From Eunapius fragilis (taxonomy: Eukaryota > Porifera > Demospongiae > Spongillida > Spongillidae), in contig OY811991.1 of NCBI GenBank assembly GCA_963681505.1, positions 1,992,671-2,056,670 of the forward strand: a stretch of DNA of 64,000 nucleotides. The letters are read 5' to 3'. A program made the position numbers and the translations under genes. This document shows, piece after piece, positions 43,003 to 54,700 of this stretch (the first letter of the stretch is position 1; every line of letters begins with the position of its first letter). Under the pieces are notes generated by a model that worked only from the letters and a program-made list of their open reading frames with translations, did no database searches and was not told where the DNA came from.

Positions 43003-43568
43003 AACAGCTTTTTTATGACATAGCATACATCACAGGGAATGGATATTCACATGCAACAGTTGCAGGGTGTCTGTCTGCTGCTAAAGGTCAAATTCAGGTA
43101 CTATACAACGTAAGATTTATCCATCTGGGAGTTGCAAACATGTGTGAACCAAGCCATCTGTGCAAAATGCCATTTAAGAGCACTCCGGAAGAATTTCTGT
43201 TGGTGGCTCTAACTGAGGAAGAAAATACGTGTTGGTTAGATAATGCATACACAGCTCTAAATATTACATCAGGTACTACTGGTTGCTTTGAAAGCAAACC
43301 TAAAGGGATAAGAAATGAAGGGGGAGGGGGAAACACCTATCTTATAGAGCTGCAAAACTCAAAATATCTTAATGCAGCATCACTTTTTTCTACTTACCTG
43401 GCTGTCTGGCACCTACAGTGTCAGATAATAACAACCCTGGATGAGTTGTGGTATTCCATTTGCTTGAATGTTAGTCATTCAGCCAATGAAACTGCCTTGC
43501 AGATGTATGTGCCAAACTGCTATATCATAGATGCAGTTGATGATTTCTTCAATACCGTAGTAAGTTGA
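43003..43568 (+). CDS. Orphan terminal exon, unrecognised protein
   Basis: A strong acceptor (long T-run, CAG at 43000-43002) opens a 188-codon frame from 43005 to the stop at 43566-43568, entered with two bases completing a codon (upstream phase 1). No donor is needed before the stop, so it reads as a last exon. The peptide mixes hydrophobic and polar residues, with six cysteines and no signal, membrane segment or repeat. I do not recognise a family. The segment ...YVPNCYIIDAVDDFFNTVVS closes it. No upstream exon was found; if none exists, ATG 43140 gives 142 aa. It could also be the relic of a lost gene. Confidence 0.45.
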
Positions 43569-44872
43569 GGGTGTGGCACTGCAGTCATCTTCTTCTGATG
43601 TTCTTGTTAATGAGAAGCCCTTAAGAGGCCAGGCCAAAGGAGGAAATTTACTTCAACAGCATAGGGCCCACAACACACAAGAACACATATGCAACAAACA
43701 AACACACACATGCACAATACCACATTCATAATGTATTTGCACATACAAACCTGTACATGTACCCAGATGCACACAACCATACTTTCCTTGTCATGATTAC
43801 CTGCTTGGGCTTCAGATGATGCTGATTGTGAGAGACATCCTGGTTCACTTTGAAAACTGTGACAGGGATGTAAATGTGGATAGCAGCCATCAGTGTGTGT
43901 GCCTGCACCTACAAAACGCTTATGTCACTGAGCAGTAGCAAAGCTTTTGTAACTGTACCCACGCGTACATGTAGTATATTTGCATACATTGTAATTGCTT
44001 CTGATCTGCCACCTGTAGGGAAAGTCCCACAGCACCTTTTCTCTATGCTAGTCACAAAGCTCTACACTGCATGGCACCAGGCCATTACCAACCTGATCAT
44101 GGCCATCCTCTCCTTCTTGATGATCACAGATGAACTATTTCCAACCATATCCTCTGGGCATGTCTCCTCCCCAGACTTCTCTTTCCCCACCTCCTCCTCC
44201 TCCTCTCCATTCCTTGGCCTTTTGGAAGAAGGTTCCTCTAAGCCAGCCATGTGTTCAGCCAGCCCAGCAGGTAACCCACATGTGTTAAGGACAGAGCTGG
44301 CACAGCTTGGATGACAGGCAACATCACAATCTGCACAGAGAGAAGGTCACAATCAACCTCCTGGAACCACACTTGAACTTTATTTAAGTGCTTACCACAA
44401 TCTGCAGTGACAAATAAGGACCTGATAAATACTTCGCATTTAAATGCAGACACAGCAGCTATAAACACTACCAGCCAATGGTGCTAACTGGAACACCAGT
44501 ACATACATGTACACTGCAGCTTGTAGCCACTTTTTTTTGGGCCAGCGATGAGTATTCTCAAGTTGATTGACAGTACCGCTCGTTACGGTTTAATTATACC
44601 CGATTAAACTTACTGAGCTGTTTTGTGGGGAGGAAGGATTAATGCTGCGTTTTGTGGAGCTATTGACAGGCCATGTACCGATTGGTACGTTCGTTGTTTT
44701 AAAGCGATTAAAACGTCGGCACGGCCGGATGGACACTCGGCTCCTTGCCTCACCAAAAGTACCAAACCTGCGTATATACTCTTTGCCCTTGGCTGCATAT
44801 TCTTCCAACAGGTGCATTTTGAAGGGTGGGAAAGAATCCTGAATTGCTCCATGAACCAGGCTGTAATAGTAC
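43569..44872. other. Region between the orphan exon and the RING-like exon
   Basis: The minus strand has a charged open stretch at 44250-44062 (GEEEEEVGKEKSGEE) with a possible basic SKRPR, perhaps a distal exon of the RING-like gene, but splice joins could not be fixed. Otherwise nothing supportable. Confidence 0.35.
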
Positions 44873-44876
44873 TTAC

Positions 44877-45292
44877 CACCATGAGTGATCAGCATGAATG
44901 TAAGTGTCTATGGTGTATAAAGCAAGTTGGAACTGTGACCAGTGGAGGCCAGTGCAGTTGGAAACAAGTTTGCTGAGCACACAGGATGCTGTCACCACAT
45001 CAGTATCTGATGGTGGTTGGTCTTCACACTTGTGACCGCTCACCCACCATACATCGCTCCTACAGGCGTGGCACTGCACCACAATACCCATCAACAATAC
45101 GTCAACAGTGCATGTATTATAGGTGTTGCCGGCTTGAGTAAGAGGACTGTCCATGACGCAGCATGGACACTTCACCCTGCTGCAGTTGGATACTTTGTAC
45201 CAGGATACCATACAATCTGTGCAAACTGATGCCCGGCAATACAGTATGCGCTCCAGGGGTTGGTGTAAGATGGACAAGCACAAGAAACACAT
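44877..45292 (-). CDS. RING-like zinc-finger exon (partial gene)
   Basis: A minus-strand frame from ATG 45292 to a good GTAAGT donor after 44877 (phase 2). It starts with a RING-like cluster: CFLC, then CRASVCTDC, then CPCC, resembling the RING/TRAF-type fingers common in sponge and cnidarian proteins, in which the middle part usually reads C-x-H-x-x-C. Here the histidine position holds alanine, so the second metal site may be damaged or use another ligand. A further C-x2-C ... H-x-C set (CHACRSDVWWVSGHKC) follows. Possible role: E3 ubiquitin ligase or adaptor. The next exon was not identified, and the gene may start upstream, since CAAAAG before the ATG could be an acceptor. Confidence 0.55.
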
Positions 45293-46008
45293 CTTTTGGT
45301 CCGGAATAGCAGGATTATTTAAACTGGCTTATATGGGCTATTGCGGTCTAGTCTGTGTCTGGGGATGTCGTTTGTGGCGTCCACTAAATGGATGGTTGGT
45401 ACTTGTTTGCACCCATAAAAGTATAGCATATCATCTTGGGAGGTGTTGGTACCAATTATGAGTGTTTAATGCTTCAGAAAACTCTCAGCAGTTGTATGTG
45501 CCCTGTTCTTCTTGTCTCTATAGCCTCTGCCAAGAAGCGGCCACGCACTCTGCATCGCTCATTCCCCTTCGCCGTTGCTTGTGTCTCCATTCAAACCTAC
45601 GCAAATTATTCATAAAATACTATTGCTCTGATCAACGGTAAAAAAAAAAAGAAAAGGTGGCTACTTCTGGGTGTTATTTATGTGTTCTCCTATGATAATC
45701 TATGCTGATGACAATATTAATTGCTTACCGATTTCCTCGGGTTGGTTCCAGCACTAAAAGCACTGAAGTGCACCCCGTTCTTTCCCGCCAGATTTGCATA
45801 GCTCTGCAGAACTACCCAACCCTAGTGCATTTATGGTTTCGTGTATAGCTACGGTAAAGTATTTTGAAAAGCCTTGTAATGTCGTAAGACATGAAAGATA
45901 TGTGGCTCGCGAATGAAATGCGGCTAGAATAATTTTGGTGGTTACGGTATCGCTATTTACCCAACTTATTGTCCAGGCGCAAACAGCCGCGCCTCAGTTG
46001 TGCAGATA
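45293..46008. other. Intergenic region upstream of VKOR
   Basis: Presumed divergent promoter region of the RING-like gene and VKOR. No repeat, RNA gene or further coding exon seen. Confidence 0.4.
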
Positions 46009-46666
46009 ATGAAAGCGGTTCGGCTCTTAATCTCCTTTCTCTGTTTGTGCGGAATCTTTATCTCGCTTTACGCTATCCACGTGAAGCGTGCTAAGCAGCA
46101 GGACGTAACCTACTCGGCCCTCTGCGACATCGATGAAACATTTTCATGCTCCTCCGTACTTACATCACAGTACGCGGCCCTCTTGGAAATTATACGTATA
46201 AACCTGTAGTAGTAGTACCTATCTACGGTTGCCCCAAGTAAAATGTAAAAATTTGTAATATCTCACCCTTTTAGGTTCAGCGATGGGTTAGGTGTGGTGA
46301 CTACCGTGTTTGGGGACCAGCACCCCCTCAACTACTCTAATGCTTCAATGGGTATCGTATTCTATCTGTTCCTGTTGGCAACGTGTAAGCCTGTCGCTTT
46401 GCAACTGCACACACACAAACATATAATGTCCCCTCCCTTCTCCCACAGTGCTCTCCGACTCTCCCAAGATCCTTCTCCTGGCATGTCTTGCTAGCCTCTG
46501 TTCGTGCGGCTTATCCGTCTACCTGGTTTACGTGCTAGTGATGGTGCTGAGGAAGGTGTGTGTGGTCTGCTATGGTACTCACGCCATCAACCTCCTGCTA
46601 CTGATACTGCTCACCTGGAGATGGAGGGATGCCACTGGTGCAGGTGCTAAAAGCAAACGCATGTAA
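46009..46666 (+). CDS. VKORC1: Vitamin K epoxide reductase (VKORC1/VKORC1L1 type)
   Basis: ER membrane enzyme that reduces vitamin K epoxide and quinone for gamma-carboxylation or redox defence. Three exons: 46009-46169, 46275-46384, 46449-46666 (TAA), 162 aa, matching the family length of about 163-176. The first hydrophobic helix is LLISFLCLCGIFISLYAI. The two loop cysteines are in ALCDIDETFSCSS. Then FGDQHPLNYSNASMGIVFY, further helices, and the active CxxC in VCVVCYGTHAINLL. All four redox cysteines are present, so it should be active. The second donor (T|GTAAGC) was chosen by consensus and phase. The sequence alone does not separate VKORC1 from VKORC1L1; an ancestral single gene is likely. 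Confidence 0.93.
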
Positions 46667-46898
46667 AACCAAAGAGATCATTTTCATATCACCGTCATCA
46701 TGTGTATGCATACACCTACACCTACACACACACACACACACAAAAAAAAAAAAGAAATCACATTTTGGTATATAGAGTATTATAACATGCAAACGCACAC
46801 AAAATACACACACTATTAAGCTAAACGTGGGGGTGGGGTTTGGGTAGGCGTGACATTAGTTCCTTTTCTCGTTTTCCTCCTCTACCTCCTCCCCCTCT

Positions 46899-47397
46899 TC
46901 ACTCTGGCACTGTGGCACCTGCTGTTTCCTGTGGCTTCATCACGTCTGGCAGGTCAGGTGGGCTAGAATAGGGAGTGACACATGGGTCTTCAAACTTATC
47001 ACCTGGCAGGGGAAAAAAAAAAGAGGGAACTGAACCTTTCAAACTCATCAATCCCATATTACAGTGCATGACCTATACAGAGAAAGCACTCACACACCCC
47101 CCATTCACCTGTCCAGAATACCATTCCCATGGGTGCAGGGTCCTGTGCCTTTGAGTTCTGGGACTTGTATCCACAGTCCCCAAGCGTCTTCTGGTCTGGC
47201 AGTGTGTCCTTCGCGTCAGCCTTTAGGTTGTAGAGGCTGACGTGTTCGGGGGATTTCTTCACTATGGGCTCCAACTTCTTCTTCAGCTGGAGTACTGTGG
47301 TCTCTTCCGTAGCGTCCAGGAAGATAGTTAGCTTTTCGCGCCTGATCATTAGGAAGACATCCTGTGTGCAAATTACGGGCATGTTGTACGGAGCCGG

Positions 47398-47462
<65 letters not shown>

Positions 47463-47660
47463 CGTGCGTGCGTGTGCGCGCGCGCGTGTGCATTTGACCC
47501 GTGTTTGTGCGATTTTGCACAGGTGTGCGTGTAACCAAAGTTGGGAGGTATGCAGAGTTGGGGAGGGGTTCGATGTGAATGACGCGTGCCACAAGATAAG
47601 TTACAGACATTATTATACCCAACCACACACAGCGATTGCAAACTTGTACACACGTACCAT
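46899..47660 (-). CDS. ELOB: Elongin B
   Basis: Ubiquitin-like adaptor that with elongin C joins cullin-2/5 E3 ligases (VHL and SOCS boxes) and elongin A. Minus-strand exons: 47660-47658, which holds only the ATG before a GTACGT donor, then 47361-47109 and 47002-46899 (TGA), 119 aa (human 118). Recognised from DVFLMIRREKLTIFLDA at the N-terminus, the ubiquitin-like fold ending KTLGDCGYKSQNSKAQDP, and the C-terminal YSSPPDLPDVMKPQ motif. Phases fit (0, 1). A (GT)n tract lies in intron 1. The start codon is 162 bp from that of citron kinase on the other strand. Confidence 0.95.
47400..47492. repeat. (GT)n/(GC) microsatellite
   Basis: Alternating purine-pyrimidine tract (GT with GCGC blocks) in ELOB intron 1; such tracts can adopt Z-DNA. 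Confidence 0.95.
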
Positions 47661-47822
47661 GTTTCCAGCCCTCTGAGTAGTGTCCGGCTATGCAGGCAGA
47701 ACTTCCTCAAAATTATTTACCCCTCCCAACTCTAAATAAAAAGCGAAGGCACGTGATCTCAATCTCCAGTGGCGGGTGTTTCGTGGGTTGGGCTTAGTGA
47801 AATTTGCTCAGCTAATGAGTTT
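47661..47822. promoter_or_regulatory. Shared promoter region of ELOB and CIT
   Basis: 162 bp between divergent start codons. It must contain both proximal promoters and 5' UTRs unless upstream exons exist. No TATA box is obvious. Confidence 0.5.
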
Positions 47823-48599
47823 ATGGAGCAGAACATACACCAGCGGTTACTGAAGCTTAAGGATGTGGCTTTAGGCCACAGCAAGACCGTCTCAGTGAAC
47901 TCTGCCTTGTCGAACGCGAGTTACGACTGTGGTATTGATGCTCTGCTGGCTGTGTACGCGGAATGCAGCGAGAGTACAAGTCTTGCCAAAGACAAAAACG
48001 TTGCAAAGTTTTTGCATAACTGTGAGTGTGATACGATACTTAAGGTTGTGAGCGGGAGGTGGGGGGTGTGGGAGAAAGTTAAAAAAATACATTGACGGCT
48101 GCTTACATGTATATTATTCACAGACGAAGACGCAGTTAAGGCCCTGAAAGAGATTCGCCTGAAGGCTGAAGACTTTGAAGTGAAGACTATCATTGGCCAA
48201 GGTCACTTCGGGGAGGTAAACATACCCACTTCCTACCAAACAATCATTGCCATCTTAAACTGCACACATGCATGGACCACCTGTATATGTATGTTTACTA
48301 CAATTTTGGATTACATCAGTGCCCCTCCTCCCCAATCCTTTCTCCACTGCCCACTATCACACTTCATCCTCTCCACTCCTCCCCCCTGTTCTGTTAGGTG
48401 CAGGTAGTTCTAGAGAGAAGCACTGGAGAAGTGTTTGCCATGAAGGTACTGAAGAAGGCTCATATCCTCCAGCAGGCAGATGTGAGAATGTGTGTGTATG
48501 TGGTTGTGCGTGTGTGTGCATTTGACAGAGAGGATGTATGTGTGTGTCTGTATGTTTGTGTGTGAGATTTGAGAGAGAGAGAGGGGGGAGGAGAGAGAG

Positions 48600-48632
<33 letters not shown>

Positions 48633-49679
48633 ATTGTTCATAAGTTGAAAGTTCACTGCAATGATCATTTTCTACATCAAACCACACATTCACACATTTC
48701 ACATGCACCTATGCACATATGCACCCACTCACACGTGCACACAACGCTCAAGGCTGCCTTCTTCATGCAAGAGAGGGACATCATGGCATGGAACAGGAGC
48801 CCCTGGATCACGTCTCTCTCCTACGCATTCCAAGATGCCACAAACCTCTACCTGGTGATGGACTTCCACCCGGGAGGTGACCTCCTCACAGTGATGGAGA
48901 GGCAGGAGGGGGGCCTGGGAGAGGAGAAAGCTCGCTTCTACCTGGCTGAAATAGCGGCGGGCCTTCAGGACCTGCACAAGCTGGGCTTTGTGCACAGGGA
49001 CGTGAAGCCCGAGAATGTAATCATTGCTCGGTCGGGCCATACCAAGCTGGTGGACTTTGGGTCTGCGGCAAGATTGGATAAGTCTGGAAATGTGGTTAGT
49101 ATATTGATGAATGTTAACTGTCAGAGGTATGGCTGTGGGGAGGAGTGGGTAGGGGGTGGGGTGGGGTCAAGGGAGGGGTTCGTATATTGATGAATGTTAA
49201 TTGTCTGCGAAGGACGTAGATATGGCTGTAGGAGGAGTGGGGGTGGGGTTAGGGGAGTGGGTATGTTGATGTACGTGTAATCATTGACAGTTGTAAGGCC
49301 ATATGCTAGGATATTCATAAAGGCATTTGGTAGTGCTTCATTTTTGAGCCTTCATTGATGCCATACTACATGTTGCACAATCAGTAACTCTCAATAACTA
49401 TGAATATTCTCGTTTACTTGGTTATGCTTTGGGCACAACAGTGTATGTTTGTAATAGTGAACTTCTACATGCATAGATGGAGTCACGTCTTCCTGTTGGA
49501 ACGCCTGAATACATAGCCCCTGAGGTGTTGACCAGCTTGGACAAATCGGCTAACTATGGAGTCTGCTGTGATTGGTGGTCGCTGGGCATCATTGCTTATG
49601 AGCTGCTGTATCAGGCCACACCCTTTGAGGGGGGGACCACCTCACAGACATACGCTAAGATTATGAATCATAAGGTATC

Positions 49680-49718
<39 letters not shown>

Positions 49719-51641
49719 TGTGTGCATGTGTGTGTGTATGTGTGTGTATGTGTGTGTGTGTGTGCCCTAGTATGGCTAGATATTCACGGATCTACTGGAA
49801 ATGTTAAGGTTTACATGTAATGTACAGGTTTACATGTAATGTACATGTATATATATGTACACACTCATGTACCATGCAACGTCCATATACACACCTCCCC
49901 GTATGTTGTGGAGGTTACAATATGGCCATCATTGTAACATGCATCTGGTTGGTGTATACCCTATTGTACCATCTCCTCCTACTACAGCCTTTTGTATCAC
50001 CCCCTCATAGTAGCCTTTTGTATCACCCCCTCATAGTAGCCTTTTGTATCACCCCCTCATAGCAGCCTTTTGTATCACCCCCTCAAAGTAGCCTTTTGTA
50101 TCACCCCCTCAAAGTAGCCTTTTGTATCACCCCCTCATAGCAGCCTTTTGTATCACCCCCTCAAAGTAGCCTTTTGTATCACCCCCTCATAGTAGCCTTT
50201 TGTATCACCCCCTCAAAGTAGCTTTTTGTATCACCCCCTCAAAGTAGCCTTTTGTATCACCCCCTCAAAGTAGCTTTTTGTATCACCCCCTCAAAGTAGC
50301 CTTTTGTATCACCCCCTCATAGTAGCCTTTTGTATCACCCCCTCATAGCAGCCTTTTGTATCACCCCCTCAAAGTAGCCTTTTGTATCACCCCCTCAGAA
50401 AAGCCTCGTCTTTCCCTCTGATGTTGACATCAGCCCTGAGGCCAGGGACTTCATCAGCAAACTGCTCAGAGATTCCAAGGACCGTATCAGCTTTGAAGGC
50501 ATCAGAAGTCACCCATTCTTTGCTGCTGTTCGCTGGGACCACTTGCAGGAAAGTATGCTATCTGCACATGTACACCCTCCCTACACCTCACCTAATAAAC
50601 TCTCCCCACTCCTCACCTAATAAACTCTCCCCACTCCTCACCTAATAAACCCTCCCCACTCCATCTCAAACACCTTCCCACTCTACCTCAAACACCCTCC
50701 CCACTCCACCTCAAACACCCTTCCCACTCCACATCAGACACCCTCCCCACTCCACCTGAAACAACCTTCCACTCCACCTCAGACACCCTCCCCACTCCAC
50801 CTCAAACACCTCCCCACTCCACCTTACACTCAGTACTGGTTTCAATATGTACTGGGAGCGATCTTTAAAAAAAAAAAGTATGTGTGATGAATTAAAAGGG
50901 CTTGCATCAATGCAAAGTTGTATATGTGTAGTTGATGTCACACCCTGTCACCTTCCCTTCTTCCACCCTACCACTATCCCAAGCTGTACCTCCTTACATC
51001 CCCTTGGTTGGAGCGTCTGATGATGCCTCCAACTTCGACATCTTTGAGAAGAAGAAGGACGACAGCATACCTAGCCAGCCCCCCCAGGGGTTTTCGGGGA
51101 AGAGCCTCCCCTTTGTGGGGTTCACGTTCACTCGGTTTCCTCCCACCTCTGTTGGATCATTGGACCAGTAAGCGTGGGCTACCTTTCGGGGTGGTAGTGA
51201 ACCCTGCATTCCTTGGTGATGTGTGTATCACTGGGAATAGTAATTACTTGCTTGTGCTTGTTTGGGGGGGTTAACTTTTTATACATATGATCCAGCATGC
51301 AATAAGTGCACGTGGGTACTTAAATGTGTGATGGAGGTGAGATGGAGGTGCGATGGAGGTGAGATGGAGGTGTGATGGAGGTGGAGGTGTCAAGGGTATT
51401 TGTTTACATGACGCCCAGTTTGTTTTCCTTGGCAACTGTGTTTCATGGTGTGCTGCGTCTCTAGGTGTTCTTTCGCAATGGAGGGCGTTGCCATGGGGAC
51501 AGAGCACCCTAATCAGGACAGCATCGTAGGAGCTCTGAAGAGCCAGCTGGAGGCAACCAGGGGAGAGCTGCAGGAAGTGAAGAACAGGAAGGCATCACTG
51601 GAGAGGGAGTGCGTCATATATCAGAGCCAGCTAGAGGTACA

Positions 51642-51682
<41 letters not shown>

Positions 51683-51700
51683 TGGTGTGTGTGTGTGTGT

Positions 51701-51742
<42 letters not shown>

Positions 51743-54700
51743 TGTGTGTATGTGTGTGTGTGTATTGGTGTGCATGTGTGTGTGTGTGTGGTGTGTGTGT
51801 GTGTGTGTGGTGTGTGTGTGTGTGTTGGTGTGCACATGGTTATGGTGGCGTGCACGTGTGTATGTGATAGTGCTTATTGCACATACATGTATGGTTGTGT
51901 CACTCAGTGGTCCAGTTCCTTCTATGGACCTTCTGTGTTATGAAACCTTGTGAGAATATTTGGTATATACTGGAAAGTGTATACACTGAGCGTGGATCCA
52001 AACCCAGGCATTTGTTTAAATTTGTCAGTTTTGTTTCATTTTGTGTGAATACCTGTACTAGTCTTTCGAGGTCCGCCATGATGTAATAACATTCTTTTAT
52101 GTACATGTACAGTTGACTGTACGGTTGTGTACTGTACAGCTGAATGCATATGCACACACATGCACACATTTTCCCACGGATAGCGGTTTACACTTTTCAG
52201 TGGTGTGTGGTAATGGTTGCCCTAACTCCTGGGTAGTGTTGACAGGCCTTCACCCTAACCCTCCACAGGATTACCACCGAAAGCTGGAGATGGAGAGGTC
52301 AGAGGGGCGACAGCTGGACGCCAAAGCTCTGGAGATATTGTCCCAACTGAGAGAGCAGAGCAGGCTGGTCCAGGAACTGAGGGAAAACGAAGCCAAGTCA
52401 GTACTGTTTAGCATTTTATGTGTGAGAGAGCATGGGAAGCAATGTGGAGTGTAGCATGTGTCAGGTGTGGTAGACTATGATTGTGTGTGATCAGACTGTG
52501 ACTGCGTGTGATCAGACTATGACTGCATGTGATCAGACTATGACTGCATGTGATCAGACTATGTCTACGTGTGATCAGACTATGACTACATGTGATCAGA
52601 CTATGACTGAGTGTGATCAGACTACAACAGCAGTTTACTGTTGCATGGTAACTAAAAGAGTACCTGGTTCAACAGGGCCAGCAGAGAGGATTTGACACGT
52701 GCTGTTGAACAACTGGAGCAGGACCGTCTTGTGGCTAGCAACAAAGCCAGAAGGCTGCAAGAAGACCTGAAGACGGCCCAGGAAGTGGGTGCTGAGAGGG
52801 GGGGGGGGGGGGGGGGTTAGGGGGAAGGGGTGTGGTGTCAAGACAAGAGTGTGTTGAGAAGAGAAAGGGCTAAGATAAGAGAGGGAGAGGGGAAGAGGCT
52901 GGGAGTTGGTATGCGTACAAGTGTGATGTCGTTCCATCTGGAGTATGGTGGGAAGAACTGATCATGATGCTATAATGCATTATACTTACAATTTTCATGA
53001 CCAGGGTTCATCATCATACATAATCATTATTGTATACCTGATCAGGGTACCGTTGTGTGCAGTCTGATCATCTGAGAAATGATTGTCCAGAGTGTTGTAT
53101 AGTAGTCGTCAAATTCATGTACACATCCACAAGGGAACCCAGTTCATAAAAGGCATGCCTCCACCTGCAGATCAGAGACGTGGCACTGAAGAAGGCCGTA
53201 GAACTGAAGGCAAAGCTGAATGAGGTGAAGCAGGAGAGTAGGAAGGAGGTGGATGCTCTGAGGGCCAAGCTGGGGAAGGTGGGGGTATGACCTCCACGTG
53301 TGCTAGCTAATTAATGGTTTATAACTTGCAGGTGACCAAGGATGCTGATAGTAAGGTAACAGAGATTCAGAACAGGCTAACTGAGGTAGGGAGGAGTGGG
53401 AGGGGAGGTAAGGTGGGAGGGGTTTAGTGAGAGGGAGAAGGAAAGAGTGAAAGCAGAGTAAGGGAGAGAGGGGAGGAGAGTGGAGAGAGGGAAGGAAAGT
53501 GGAGAGAGGGGAGAAGAGTAAGAAAGAGAGGGGAGAAGAGTGGAGAGGGGAGGAGAGTAAGGGAGGGAGGGAGGAGAGAAGAGTGGAGAGAGGAGAGGAG
53601 AATAAGGGAGAGAGGGGAGAAGAGTGGAGAGAGGGGAGAGGGAGTGTAAGAGAGAGTGGGGAGAAAGAGAGTAGGGGAGAGGGGAGAAGGAAAGAGATCA
53701 GATATAATACATGACACTTGTTGAAGTAGTGTGTGTCTTAGTCTCAACCTCTTGCTAAAAAAAATCCTCTGGATGATGGGGGCAGTTAACAGATGTAGGT
53801 GATTCGGTTTGCTGTGGGCAATAAGGTGACCACCATTTGCAGGCACTTGAAAAGTATGCTGAAGTGATCAAGAAGGCTAGGATGCTTGAAGACACCAGCA
53901 AGAGGCTGGAGTATGAGCAGGAGCAAGCCAGGGTTTGTGTGTACTGTAACTGGGAGCTTGTGTGCTTAAGCACGGAGAAGATGTGTAGGGGCATACGCCT
54001 TAGGCATGTGCATTGTTGATACAAGACAGGTAAAGAAAACAGTGCACATTCAGGTATTTAGTCTTACCTCTCTCTCCCTTTCTCTCCCACCTCTCCCCTC
54101 TCCCCTTCTCCCCCCTTCTCTCCTCTCACCCCTTCTCCCTCCTTCTCTCCTCCCTCCCCTTCTCCCCCCTTCTCTCCTCTCTCCCCTTCTCCCCCCTTCT
54201 CTCCCCCTTCCCTTTCTCTCCCTTCTCTCCCCCTTCCTCTTCTCCCCCTTCTCTCCTCTCTCCCCTTCTCCCCCCTTCTCTCCTCTCTCCCCTTCTCCCC
54301 CCTTCTCTCCCCCTTCCTCTTCTCCCCCTTCTCTCCCCCTTCCCCTTCTTCCCCCTTCTCTCCTATCTCCTTCCTATTCTTCTACTTTGTAGTATGCTAC
54401 ATGTATCAGTTTGATTAGATGCCTTGAAATTTCTAATGGTAAAAATCCATCACATGTAGATGCCTCCTTTCCAACTGTAGCTTAATGACAAGTTCGATCA
54501 AAGTGAGACCATAGCCAGGCTCAAGAAGGAGCTGGTTGCAACTCAGGTGAGCATTGGTGACATCTTGAATGTGAGGTGCATTTTAGTATCACCTGTGACT
54601 ACCCATCATGTCACTTCTACTAGGATTCCAGTCTTAAAGCACAAGCAGAACTGCTGGCCTTGAGAGAACAGTTTGAGGTTTGTTTTGTTGCCTCCTTTCC

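Noticed and set aside
47823-51167. Alternative identity of the kinase as MRCK or ROCK
   Set aside because: The LPFVGFTFT tail is shared with MRCK, but the activation loop GSAA, the N-terminal ECS block and the coiled-coil REQSR segment fit citron better.
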